Assembly: GCA_036365455.1 (NCBI GenBank) | Contig: JAWQUS010000009.1 | Coordinates: 3,130,001-3,194,000, forward strand | Direction of reading: 5' to 3' | From: Macrosoma leucophasiata | Taxonomy: Eukaryota; Arthropoda; Insecta; Lepidoptera; Hedylidae | Length of the DNA: 64,000 nucleotides | Shown: positions 11,241 to 22,216 of the stretch, piece after piece | Position numbering within the stretch: position 1 is the stretch's first letter | Layout: the number at the start of each line of letters is the position of its first letter | The notes under the pieces: model-generated | What the model was told of the DNA's origin: nothing | What the model saw: the letters and a program-made list of their open reading frames with translations, nothing else | Databases searched by the model: none | Position numbers and translations under genes: made by a program

Positions 11241-14200
11241 AAAAAGATTCAATACGGGTAACTTGTTGGCAGATGTCGGCAACTTGAAACAGATGAAAAG
11301 ACCCAAATTCAATAAAACGATATCTTAAGAGCATTTTGAAGTTTATACTAATATGTGACGTGGCTAAAAAAATTGGTTAAAAGTGGTCGATTGATTTTCA
11401 CTAAAATACGAAAGTTTTTTTTTATAAAATGTTTAAACTAGAGTATAAAAATAACAAAACTTCTCCAATGGCTGAGAGATGTATGGCGTTCCATGATATT
11501 TGCCTGTTGCCGTGGTTTGAACATACACAAAAGTACCTAGTCAGCTATAAAAAAGTTAAAAGATTGCAATTTTAAACGTTATCATAAATGTTATCTATTA
11601 TATAATTGTTTATTTATTAAATAAATAATTGTGTGTCGAGTAATACCGCACTGTATATTATTATAACGTAACCGCAGTGTATACAAAATGTACAATGCGG
11701 TCGACGCGAAAACAAACCAAACACATTATTTTAAAATTTACAAACTTTCCTGTTTCCTGATGTTTGAACAGTTGTTATTGTTATTTTAACATCATCGCAC
11801 TTGCTTCGAACTTCAGATGTCACTTACCTTTATATCTATTTCAAAATTTCACTTTCACTTACTACCCATTTTGGATGAAATTTAAAATTTTATAAAATAC
11901 GATTTTTACACTGTTCGTGTGGCGTATATACACAATTGGCGTATGTGTTTAATAATTAAGTAAATGTCTCAAAATTATATAATAGAATCTTAATAACTAT
12001 AAAAATTTAATATAATATCTATATTATCAATCTCGTATAAGAGGAATCTCAGATAAGAGAGCATTTCATGGATAGTTCATTCTTACATTACTAAGTAATA
12101 TTCATATTCAATAACAATATATGCCACACGAACGCTAACAGCATATTGCACAACAGTAACTAAATGCTTTAATCGTAAAACAGGTATTTTGGACTCTCAT
12201 GTACATTCTTACCCCTTTTTCTCAAGCTAGTAGTTTAAGATAATTAACCTTTTCCGTATTTTTTTACGATATTTCGTTGGTTTACCCGTATCCCCATTTT
12301 TGTTTATTTTTTTAAATTTATGCTGATGCGGACATAGTGGTTGCCGTAACATAAAAATGAATTGTGTCCGCAGTGTTGAAATAACTGTAAATTTTAAAAT
12401 AATTTTATTTTGTGGCTAGCATTAAACCTGATTTATGACTTCGGAAAATATGTTTTTTACCAGTTTTCCGTTCAGATGTGACGATGGGACCAGGAATATT
12501 TTGAGTCAATTTCCAATCTCAGTATTGTGTGTTGTTCGATCAGTCTAAAAGTATCTTATACATTGAACTTCAAATAGTTCGCAAGTCATCGTTCACATAC
12601 CTGCCAGTAGCAATTACATATTTCAGGTGTATTTCTATTACCTTTTCGATACTTACTCTAAAATAAGTTAACAATACGTTTTACACTCTTTTCTTGATTA
12701 ATAAAAATATTTGAATTCAATTTCACTTTCTCATACCATTTTTTTCAAAAGGTGTAGGTGATACATAAAAAAAAACATCTCAACATATTGGTTGAGTTAC
12801 ATCTATAGACAAAGCGGCGTTCTTCCATGCGATTAAACGAAATGGTTCAGGTATCGCTTTAAGCCTCAACTTAAGTGCCTTACAGAGGAAACTGTTTCGG
12901 CGATTTAATTTTAGTGAGCGATAATTTAGTAATACAAAATTTAACAAAAAAAGTTTTTGTGTCGGCTTTGACGCACGACAGGAGTTTACTCAGTGTGCGT
13001 AAAGAGATGGCTAGTGTGCGGCCGAGTTAATCGAACGCCTCAACTTACGTCTTGCACTTGATTTTACTCCTCATAAAATTTCCGGCATATAGTTCAAATC
13101 GTTTCTAAAGGAGTAAACTCCAAAAATCTTAAAACATTGCATGTACTTTCATGGATTGAGCTATTTCTTTATGTTAGTAAACTAAGGAACATATTGAAGT
13201 AAGGACTGTAATTGTATATGAAAATCCAATCATGGATCACCCAAGATAACTTCAACGTTTTATTGTACACGACAAAGTTAATCGGGCCACGCACGATGCT
13301 ATCGCAACCCATCGGATGGAATTTGATGAAATTACTTCGAAAACTAGATTGCCACGATACCGCCTTTGTTTGAATGAAATACTTTGTTGAAAGGCTTTAT
13401 TGGAGATCTTATCTATAGCCCGCACACAGAATTATACAGAATTATATTAATATGATAATATTTGAGGGTTTCAAATACAAAAGCTAGTTTGTTTCCTTTT
13501 CATTTCAGTGATTGGCATGGAGAACATAAACAGTAATTTACTATTCTTATCACTTTTTTATTTGAACATTGCTTAGTTTTGTTTAGAAACAAGAATTCAA
13601 ATTAAGAAGTGTATTTTATATGTTCTAAAAACTTCAGGTTGTTGCAAACAAATGCTATCGTTCCCTATTTTATCAGGCTCGACATTCCTTCCAGAATCAT
13701 GTTTCGTCCAACTTCCAAACAAGTCCCTTTTGAAATTCGAGATAACGTTCACACATTTAGGGTCCGTTGTCTATCAACAAAGATTCTTGGTTCCAATTGT
13801 CACTGAATATTTAACTTGACCTAAATAGCTTTTCGTAATAGATTTTTTAATGACTTACTCTAAACTGAGCTTATTTATCTTCTTCTTGAAATCTAAGCAC
13901 AATTGAATCTATATTTTCTATAAGACATTTCTAGTCATCCTACGTAATTAGTTTCAGTATCGTTTTGTTTATGGACATTTTATAATATTTCAGTTCATCG
14001 GTGTTAGTAAATTAGATTGCTCAGATTTTTGCTTTAGTCAAGCAAATCGTTTATATTTCACATATGTATGTCACAGATAGATCACCTGGTCACACATTAT
14101 TTTTGTATGGCTTCACACCACACTCCACGTTGTGTTCCTGTGGCTTATCCATAGTCAAAATAATTAATTAAAATAAATAAAAAATATGACTGCAGGTAAG

Positions 14201-14567
14201 ATTAGTACCGAGTGTAATGTAAGTTTATAATTAAAAAGAGCCCCTATGGAGGTTTTTATAATAGTCGTCATTTAAAAATACAAAGGTAAATTTGTAAAAA
14301 TATAAAATTCGACGGGTAATAAGTTTATTCGTTAAATTGACTATCGTAAGTAGAATTCGATTTGTATAAAACTAAAATTAAAGCAATCTGATTTATACTA
14401 AAGCTGTTGTTTTATTTATAGTAACACTTAAGTCTCAATTTCTCGAGGTTTTTAAAATAATTTGCACTTTGATGCACAATGATAAGGATTGAAAGATATG
14501 GGAGTCAGATTTACAGCTTCCAGATTTGATCCGCATTACCAATCTCCCGCCATATGATAGTGTTCAG
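11241..14567. other. Intergenic, nothing recognised
   Basis: About 3.3 kb of AT-rich DNA. I see no coding exon, RNA gene or clear transposon. The 65-codon frame at 13609-13806 has no recognisable family. Confidence 0.5.
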
Positions 14568-14578
14568 CAGTAAGTATC

Positions 14579-15004
14579 ATCATCATCATCATCATCTCAG
14601 CCAAAACACGTCCACTGCTGAACAAAGGCCTCCTCCAACGAATGCCACAACGAACGATCATGGGCCTCGCCCTCATCCAGCGATTGCTCTCGACCTTTAA
14701 AAGGTTATCGCTCCACCTCGTGGAGGGCTTGCTTACGCTTCGTCTTCCGGTACGTGGTCGTGACTCCAGAACTCTTCTGCTCCAATGGCCGTCAGTTCTG
14801 CGAGCTATATGCCCTGCCCACTGCCACTTGAAGTTTCGCTATTCGGTGGGTTATGTCGGTTACTTTGGTTCTCATGTGGATTTCCTCATTTCTGATTCGA
14901 TCTCGGAAAGAAACTCAGAGTATAGTCCTCTCCATTGCTCTCTGAGTGACTTTGAGCCTTCTTATGAGGCCCATAGTGAGCGACCACGTTGCGTAAGTTT
15001 CGAT
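14579..15004 (-). mobile_element. 5'-truncated RTE-type LINE, decayed
   Basis: The minus strand gives degraded reverse transcriptase C-terminal words (YATWSLTMGLIRRLKVTQRAM, then RDRIRNEEIHMRTKVTDI) followed by an RTE-like tail ending in repeated ATG. The element is bordered by CAGTAAGTATC at 14568-14578 and 15005-15015, an 11-bp target-site duplication. Stops and frameshifts interrupt the reading frame. The + strand frame at 14642-15010 is its shadow. Confidence 0.8.
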
Positions 15005-15015
15005 CAGTAAGTATC

Positions 15016-15978
15016 GTCTTGTAAAATTTAGGTGGTAATGAATCGGGGTTTCTGCACAGAGGCAAAAATAAAACTAATACGACCTATTTTAGTATTTATA
15101 ATAATTTTATATTACGATGGGAGATGGAATTCACATAATAGAGAGGTAATAACTCTATGGCCTCGTAGTTACTATCATAGGGGCAGAAATTCGAGGAAGT
15201 CTCCAAATTTTGTTGACATTCCAATCTACGCTTCTTGGTAAAGTATTGTAAGTATTTTTTTAAGTATATTCCTGAAGAAAAGTTCAGTTTCGTAGGCTAG
15301 ATAAAGTTGAGAAATTCTCAGGACTAATGAATTAAGATATCTGAATTAAAAATTTAAAAAGGAATTTCGATAACTCCATACATTAAAATTTTACATTTTC
15401 TTTGAATTGCCATCGCCCAATGAGAGAATTATAACTTCAGACCTGTATTTCCCCAAAGGAGTACGTACATATACATAGTTATTTGTAAATAGCGCATAAT
15501 TCTTAAAGGGAGGCTTTGGGTTATCAAGACTAACACTTCTGTTATACAACTTTTTCTAAATCAATATTTATTTTTCCCATACAAAAAAAATAAAAAGAAT
15601 TTGCAGTTCTAATACTTCTTAACTTGACATTGAGTGTCTAAGTAAACACATCACTAGTTGTAAATGCTTAGTTTAGACTGGGCGCTTGACCGCGCTTTGC
15701 GTGTGCCTCCAAACGTAGCGCTAACAATTGATAGAAGTTCCATTTGAAACGATTTTATTTCTTGTCATGTGATGTATTGCGTTTTGGCAAAAGTCATAGA
15801 ACAAAAGTTGTTAGTCTTAACGTATTTAACTCACCTTTGACGATTTATGCGTTAGATATATTTAACCCCGTATATACGTACGTGTGATAATAAATAATTT
15901 CAGCCTAATGATGTCCACTACAGCATCAAAGCCTCCCCAAAAGGGGGGACATGCCCTTGGTTGGTGCATGATGACTTA
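15016..15978. other. Intergenic, nothing recognised
   Basis: AT-rich, with no gene or repeat that I can name. The 69-codon frame at 15032-15241 is without similarity. Confidence 0.45.
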
Positions 15979-16088
15979 AATTTTTTTATGTAATGAAAGA
16001 GGCACACAAGAACGCAGTTCACATTGATGTTAAGTGATGACTGCAGCCTATAGACATAAAGACCAGAGGTCAAAATGCAGATGCGTTG
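15979..16088 (-). repeat. SINE-like family A, 3' half
   Basis: Tail and right half of family A (GCAGTTCACATTGATGTTAA, CTGCAGCCTATAGAC, GGTCAAAATGCAGATGCGTT). It breaks directly into the palindrome at 16089-16182. Confidence 0.7.
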
Positions 16089-16182
16089 CCGTAATACAAA
16101 CTTATTACAGAGACATAACAACTAAGGTCTCAAGGGTTTGAGACCTTAGTTGTTATGTGTCTGTGATAAGTTTGTATTACGG
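16089..16182. repeat. Near-perfect 45-bp palindrome made of family A sequence
   Basis: Left arm 16089-16133, loop GGGT, right arm 16138-16182. The arms match at 43 of 45 positions by my reading. The left arm reads as the + orientation of a family A variant (ATTACAGAGACATAACAACT) and the right arm as its inverse. Confidence 0.85.
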
Positions 16183-16468
16183 GAAATTAATAAATCACAT
16201 TATTTCTAACTGTTGTATATGAGCCTTATAGCATTCATCTGACTTACTCGTTACTAGTAGTAGTTTAATTTAGCAGAAGTGAGCTTGTTTGTTGTATCAT
16301 AAACTCACCGAGGAAATCAAAAATAAAATGACTATAATATTTTTTGACGATTTAAAAAGTATTTATTTTTAAGGTGCTTTTTATACAGTTACTGTACGAC
16401 ACTGCAGCAGCATTCGTTTTCTAAGAATTTGAATGAAAAATATTGACACTAAAGTTAACTTTCTCAGT
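16183..16468. other. Spacer between family A pieces
   Basis: AT-rich, nothing recognised. Confidence 0.5.
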
Positions 16469-16501
16469 CTCAGGGGTGGCAACGCATCTGCATTTTGACC
16501 T
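16469..16501 (+). repeat. SINE-like family A, short + fragment
   Basis: CAGGGGTGGCAACGCATCTG with CATTTTGACCTC, abutting an opposite-strand copy. Confidence 0.6.
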
Positions 16502-16503
16502 CT

Positions 16504-16776
16504 TTTTTATGTAATAGAAGTGGCAAACAAGCATGCATTTCATATTGGTGTTAAGTGATGACTGCAGACCCACACAAAGACCAGAGGTCAAAATGCAGAT
16601 GCGTTACTCCTGAGGCCTAAGGTGTTATGCCTCTGTGCCGGAAATTACAGGGCCGTACATTACCACCTGACCGGAACACGATACCTAGTGCTGAACACTA
16701 CCATTTAGTATAATATATTAGGTGATGCGGTGGTGCCTATGTCCGCGAGCTCCGTCAGAGGAGCTCTATCACTAGT
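16504..16776 (-). repeat. SINE-like family A, nearly full-length copy
   Basis: T-run at 16504-16508 through to CTAGT at 16776 (consensus CCAGT). It has small deletions in the CTGCAGCC region and after CAGATGCGTTA. Confidence 0.75.
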
Positions 16777-17050
16777 AATTTAATTTTTGAGAGATAGTAA
16801 ACGATCTTTTTTATTTAAAATGCGAATGATATCTGCCGATGTACGCATAAGTGACGCCAAACGTTATCAGAGTTGTTAATCAAACAAGGGAACCAGTCCA
16901 TACATTGTATATTCAGGATTCGATTTTCAATTATCTCATTGTCATCTATTACCCAGAGCATTGAAACTAAGAATACAATTCGAAAGTACCATAAACATTG
17001 GATGGTTAGATGGTAATGTATGGCCCCGTAATAACTATCACCGAAAATAG

Positions 17051-17202
17051 ACTTACAGGGCCGTATATTATCACCTGACCGGAACACGATAGTATATTAG
17101 GCAAGTATATTAGGTTTTTTCTTTTGTTTTTCTGATAATTTTAGAGGCTTTTGCGGTGGTGCCTACGCCCGCGAGCTCCGTCACTGGAGATCTACCACCA
17201 GT
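17051..17202 (-). repeat. SINE-like family A, 5' half with small insertion
   Basis: ACAGGGCCGTATATTATCAC through to TCTACCACCAGT. A T-rich stretch of about 40 bp interrupts it at 17114-17152. It meets a + strand piece of the same family at 17206. Confidence 0.7.
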
Positions 17203-17205
17203 AAA

Positions 17206-17292
17206 AGACCTCTGGTCTTTGTGTCTGCAGTCATCAGTTAAAATCAAAGTGAACTGCAAAGCTTGTTTGCTACCCTCATTACTAAAAAAAAG
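17206..17292 (+). repeat. SINE-like family A, 3' end
   Basis: GACCTCTGGTCTTTGTG to the A-rich tail, so this piece and the one at 17051-17202 point in opposite directions. Confidence 0.65.
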
Positions 17293-17699
17293 AAAAAAAA
17301 ACAAAACATCAAGCGTATTGCAAATAGTGCATTATATAGGCAACGGGATTCCGCGTTGGATTTGCATATTCTAACGGCTGAGTTTGCCTTGCAAAATAAA
17401 TTGACGGGCAGACATGACGCGGTGTGCCACCGAACGTTGCGATATTCAGATTGCGTTTTAATATGTGCTTTTTTATTCGCCTTGTGAGAAGAAGTAATGA
17501 GTGTCTTATAAGATGATTTTTCGTGATTTCAAACATCATATTTTCATTTGCGGCAAACAAGTAGGTATATGGTTATGGTATGGACAATGATGAGGTGCAG
17601 CGAGCGTAAGATAGTAGTCCTAGAAAATGTAAGTAACTTAAAAGGCGTTCCAGTAACAAATCTACGTACCAATATTGTATATCTATATTTCTATATCCT

Positions 17700-17985
17700 A
17701 TACTAGCTGTCTCGGCAAACTTCGTATTGCCTCCGAATGAAATAATGTGTCAAAGGTTTGATATGTACGGACTATTTGTATGGGAAAATGAAATTGTGTT
17801 TTTTTTTCACGGGAAATTCCCTTGACATTTCTTCATATTTTCTTACCTTTTAAACCTTCCCTGGATTTTCAAAAATCATTCTAAACCAAAATCAGCCTAA
17901 TCGTTTCAGCCGTTCTCGAGTTTTTACGAGACTAACGAACAGCAATAGATTTTTATACTTATGTATATATATATAGATATGTTGA
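17700..17985 (+). repeat. Degenerate interspersed repeat (CTAGCTG... type)
   Basis: ACTAGCTGTCTCGGCAAACT at the start, GCCGTTCTCGAG and TTTTTATACTTATG near the end: a tail structure I know from many lepidopteran genomes. Its class is disputed and I cannot assign it. Related pieces are at 36465-36755 and 61945-62145. Confidence 0.45.
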
Positions 17986-18239
17986 AGTTCGATTGACTGG
18001 TGTTGTTGATTGTTCAGTGAAAGCCGGACTGATCAACCACAGGTTCATTGCAACCATGCGAAGCCGGGACGAGTTGTTAGTTTCAATTCTATTGAGGCAA
18101 CCAGGGGCCAGCATTTGTTATGTTTGTAATATAACAAATCTTATTATAGTTTTTACCTAAAAATGTTAATTACAGCAATTAGTTAAATATCACATATATT
18201 TAAAAAATATATCTTCAATTTATGTAGATTTTTGTAATA

Positions 18240-19516
18240 GGTTGGGGAAAAAGTCTTTTCGCATTATAGTATGTATGAACTTGTAATAAAATCTCTTTGG
18301 CTGTAGTATTTGTATCTGGCTGGTTTTAGTATCATTGAAAGTTAAAATTTTAAAGAACATCATTCCAAATTCAAATTAGGCAAATGTGTGATTTTCATTT
18401 GTTTTTCGTACTGTCAAGAAGAGTGAATCTAATGAAGAAATTCGATACATTTTAAAATTTTACTACACAAAAGGTAAAAATGCAACGCAAGCCGCGAAAA
18501 AAAAATTGCGATGTTTATGGACCTAGTGCAGTGTCTGTGAGAGTAGCACAAATTTGGTTTAAGCGTTTTCAATCCGGAAATTTTGATGTCAAAGATATAC
18601 CTCGCTCTGGTCGCCCTATTACGGATAAAATGGATGCCATTTTTGAAAACGTGGAGCAAGATCGACATATCAGTTACGACGTAGCTGAAGAACTGAGAAT
18701 TGATCACAAAACAGTTTTGGCGCATTTGAAAAAAGCTGGGTACAAAAAAAAGCTCGATATTTGGGAACCTCGCGAGCTCACTGAAAGAAACCTAATGAAC
18801 CGTGTACTAATTTGTGATTCTTTATTACGACGTAATGAAACCGAATCATTTTTGAAGAAGCCGATAACTGGTGATGAAAAGTGAATCACGTACGACAAGA
18901 ACGTGCGAAAAAGGTCGTGGTCAAAGGCCGGTCAGGCTTCTCAGACTGTGGCGAAACCCGGGTTAACTCGCAATAAGGCGATGTTGTGTGTGTGGTGGGA
19001 TCGGAAGGGCATTATTCATTATGAGCTATTACCACCTGGCAGGACTATCGATTCTGAACTCTACTGCGAACAACTGATGAGATTAAAGCAAGAAGTTGAT
19101 AGAAAGCGGCCGGAATTGATCAACAGAAGGGGTGTGGTGTTTCATCGTGATAACGCTAGACCTCACACATATATAGCCACTCAGCAAAAATTAAGAGAGT
19201 TTGGCTGGGAGGTGTTAATGCATCCGCCGTATAGTCCTGACCTTGCACCTTCAGATTTCCACCTGTTTCGGTCTCTTCAGAATTCTTTATGCAATGTTAG
19301 GTTAACATCACGAGAGGACTGCCAAATCCACTTGTCGCGGTATTTTGATGAGAAGTCCCAAAATTTTTATAGCAATGGGATCATGTCCCTACCTACAAGA
19401 TGGCAAAAGGTTATCGAACAAAATGGTACATACATACTTTAGTTAAATTTAAATAAACTATATTAAAAAATGTTTTGAATTATCTTAAAAAATGCGAAGA
19501 AACTTTTTCCCCAACC
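18240..19516 (+). mobile_element. mariner transposon (cecropia-type), 1,277 bp, dead
   Basis: Terminal inverted repeats GGTTGGGGAAAAAGT and ACTTTTTCCCCAACC, with TA on both sides (18238-18239, 19517-19518). It is inserted as a full-length element. The coding content is in the next entry. A relative in opposite orientation lies at 43122-44962. Confidence 0.95.
18426..19442 (+). pseudogene. mariner transposase, frameshifted and with an internal stop
   Basis: An N-terminal helix-turn-helix part (IWFKRFQSGNFDVKD, RSGRPITDKMDAIF) is followed by the DDE domain: GDEK, VWWDRKGIIHYELLPPG, VVFHRDNARPH and YSPDLAPSDFHLF, consistent with a D,D34D triad. The frame from 18480 meets TGA at 18882-18884, exactly at the Trp of the conserved GDEKW motif, and then continues in the same frame to TAG at 19440-19442. 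Upstream of 18510 the expected N-terminus lies in a different frame; an A-run (about 18499-18507) is the likely site of the slip. Two lesions make this copy inactive. mariner moves DNA by cut and paste. Confidence 0.92.
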
Positions 19517-19518
19517 TA

Positions 19519-19935
19519 ATATATAAATATCTGGTATACATGTGTATTTTTGTATAGGTATACAAAACTACACATATACACCTATACTTATTCCACTAAA
19601 ATGTAGTCGGGCAGGGAGTGTCGGTGAAATTTTTCAGCGTATAAGAAGCGTGGCACCGCGATGTGGGTCATGGTATTTAGGTTGCGTTTACATTGTTGAC
19701 AGCATTATAAAAAACGAAAAAAGTTAAAGCTCAATAAAACTACGGATTAAACTGAAAAATTCAAAAAGGTATGTCCTTGGATATGAACAAGTTGGAAAAT
19801 AAGTTAAGTGAATATTCAAGGTGAGTTTTTTTGATTTTTTTTCATGTCTTCCTTTTTTTATGTAGTGGAAAACCAGAGGTCTAAGTGCATTTGAGTTGCC
19901 GCTCTTAAAATCGAAGTTATTTTATTTTACCTTCG
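19519..19935. other. Intergenic, weak family A remnant near 19860
   Basis: Mostly nothing recognised. ACCAGAGGTCTAAGTGCATT at 19870 is a worn family A word. Confidence 0.4.
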
Positions 19936-19983
19936 AGATAGAAATTACAGGGCTAAGGCCTTTATTCCCATCGGTCCCTTCTG

Positions 19984-20046
19984 AGACCGCCACCGGGGTG
20001 GCCGTTGGGAATAAATAGTGCCAACGGCCACCCCGGTGGCCGTTAG
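19984..20046. repeat. GC-rich inverted repeat
   Basis: CCACCGGGGTGGCCGTTGG and CCAACGGCCACCCCGGTGG face each other across about 12 bp. Each arm is itself partly palindromic (CCACCGGGGTGG). It is a strong stem in DNA or RNA with no known function. Confidence 0.8.
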
Positions 20047-20145
20047 TTTCATTTGCCCCCTTCGTAGTAATACTGCAATGGTTTATTCGCATTTCGCATC
20101 GGACGTTAGGTACCAATAGTAAAAAATTTACTTAGGTGACAATTT

Positions 20146-20850
20146 TTCAATTTGACAATTTGTGTCAAAATGTAAATCCAAGATGGCGGCTGCGTGGATT
20201 GTCAACTTTCTCGTCATGGGTGTCGTTTTCATGGTTCTTGAGGGTGTTGAATTCGATAGTGGTCTCAAAATGTAAATCCAAGATGGCGGCTGCATGGAGT
20301 TGTCAACTTTTTCGTCATGGGTGTCGTTTTCATGGTTCATGGGGGTGTCGAATCCGATAGTGGTGTCAAAATGTAAATCCAAGATGGCGGCTGCATGGAG
20401 TTGTCAACTTTTTCGTCGTGGGTGTCGTTTTCATGGTTCATGGGGGTGTTGAATTCGATAGTGGTGTCAAAATGTAAATCCAGGGCCGCCAACTTTTTCG
20501 TCACGGGTGTCGTTTTCATGGTTCATGGGGGTGTCGAATCCAATAGTGGTGTCAAAATGTAAATCCAAGATGGCGGATGCATAGATTTGTCAACTTTTCG
20601 TCATGGATGTCGTTTTCATGGTTCATGGGGGTGTTGAATTCGATAGTGGTGTCAAAATGTAAATCTAAGATGGCGGCTGCATGGAGTTGACAACTTTTTC
20701 GTCACGGGTGTCGTTTTCTTGGTTCTTGAGGGTGTTGAATTCGATAGTGGTGTGAAAATGTAAATCCAAGATGGCGGCTGCATGAAGTTGTCAACTCTTT
20801 CCTCATGGGTGTCGTTTTCTTGGTTCATGCGGGTGTTTTTCTTGGTTCAA
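20146..20850. repeat. 101-bp minisatellite, about seven units
   Basis: TCAAAATGTAAATC starts near 20165, 20265, 20366, 20467, 20552, 20652 and 20753 (the last with G for C), giving spacings of 100, 101, 101, 85, 100 and 101. The 85-bp unit lacks the AAGATGGCGGC part. Each complete unit carries AAGATGGCGG, TCGTCATGGGTGTCGTTTTC and a GGTGTTGAATTCGATAGTGG-like block. Because 101 is not a multiple of 3, the frames found here on both strands shift between units and are not genes. Confidence 0.92.
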
Positions 20851-20879
20851 GGGATCTGGGAATTTCCTCATAGAATAAC

Positions 20880-21390
20880 TCAATAAAAGTTTTCGTTACC
20901 TGGGGTGCTACCGCCTATCTGTAGTGATCTAACCTGGAACCTCAGGCTCAGCATCACAATTGCGACCACTGGATCAACGTGTCAATAATTTGTTTACGGA
21001 TAGAAGTAGTCTGCTATCAATAATAACACATTGAGGTACTTGTCGTAAAAAAGTAGAATAAATATTAACTGCACTGTGACCACGCCTTAACCGCGCTGAA
21101 CGAGCATCTCGCGATATTTCAACCGGTTTGATACTGACCGGGACATTCATACCGATACTAATGCCGCCCATCGCTCCTACACGTACCTACTTGGAAGGAG
21201 TGATGTATGGACTCAGATGTTGTGGGGTAGATTACTCACGCCTTCTCAATCACTTCTTTTTCGTTAAGTAAGCACAAGTCACGTAAAAAACGTTTTGTGG
21301 GTCGATGAAACTTATTTCGAATTTTAGCTGGCTTTCTGTTCTGTTCAATTCTATTTGTCGTATGTTTTATATCTAAGGCTTTGACAAAAG
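20880..21390. other. Unassigned sequence, possible SINE head at the start
   Basis: The minus strand at 20940-20990 (TGTGATGCTGAGCCTGAGGT with GTTCCAGGTTAGATC) is reminiscent of a tRNA-derived SINE with a B box, but I cannot delimit it. The minus frame at 20974-21171 is unassigned. Confidence 0.3.
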
Positions 21391-21690
21391 AGCAACACGC
21401 TAAGTTTGTTGGGTAGCAGAGTTCTTCTCAGTAGTACCTGTACTTGGAACTCTGCTAAGTGAATGACTATGATTATGATGAACATATTTTTCTTTATCTT
21501 CTATGTAGGAAATGAAAAATTTGATGATTTTGGTACATATTCGGTAAATTTTATTATTAAATTGGTATTAATTAATACCTTTTGTATTATTAAGTCATTC
21601 ACTATAGGCAGCTTATTATAACCTGACAATGCAAAAGTGTCCTGGTAGACCAATTTGAAATAAATGATTTGAATTTTTTATTTTTTTAAT
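21391..21690 (+). repeat. LINE 3' end, same family as the insert at 43684-44246
   Basis: GTTTGTTGGGTAGCAGAGTT, CTTCTCAGTAGT, CTTGGAACTCTGCTAAGTGA and a final GAAATAAATGATTTGAAT match 43928-44220 in order. No coding part remains. The clade is not assigned. Confidence 0.6.
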
Positions 21691-21930
21691 GAATCAGGGA
21701 AAGTATAAATAAAGTATAATAAGTATTAATCTCACAGAATATGGATAGTAAGCTAAAAATAATGTTTAATTACGAGTGATATGCGAAATAATTTATGGAA
21801 TATTAAATTATGATGAATTCATTAAACGTGTTATCTGAATGACACTATTTTGCTGACTGATGTGTGATATTATTGCATCGTTACTATTTTCGTCATCAAT
21901 TTCATTCATTAGTTGTGGTTCCGCAAAACC

Positions 21931-22216
21931 TTTTTTTTATGTAATAAAAGTGGCAAACAAGCGTGCAGTTCACATTGATGTTAAGTGATGACTGAAGCCT
22001 ATAGATACCCACACAATGACCAGAGGTCAAAATGCAGATGCGCTGCCACTCCTGAGGCATTAGGTGTTATTCCTCTGTGCCAGAAATGACAGAGCCGTAC
22101 ATTACCACCTGACCGGAACAAGATAGTGCTCTACACTACCATTTAGCGGCAAGTATAATAGGTAATGCGGTGGTGCCTACGCCCGCGAGCTCTGTCACTG
22201 GAGATCTACCACCAGT
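21931..22216 (-). repeat. SINE-like family A, full-length copy
   Basis: T-run at 21931 through ACCACCAGT at 22216. It keeps all landmarks, including the GAGATC variant of the 5' GAGCTC seen also at 17187. Confidence 0.8.

Noticed and set aside
20128..20519. Repeat protein or CRISPR-like array in the 101-bp repeats
   Set aside because: 101 bp is not a multiple of 3, so no frame is kept, and the units have no separate repeat and spacer parts.
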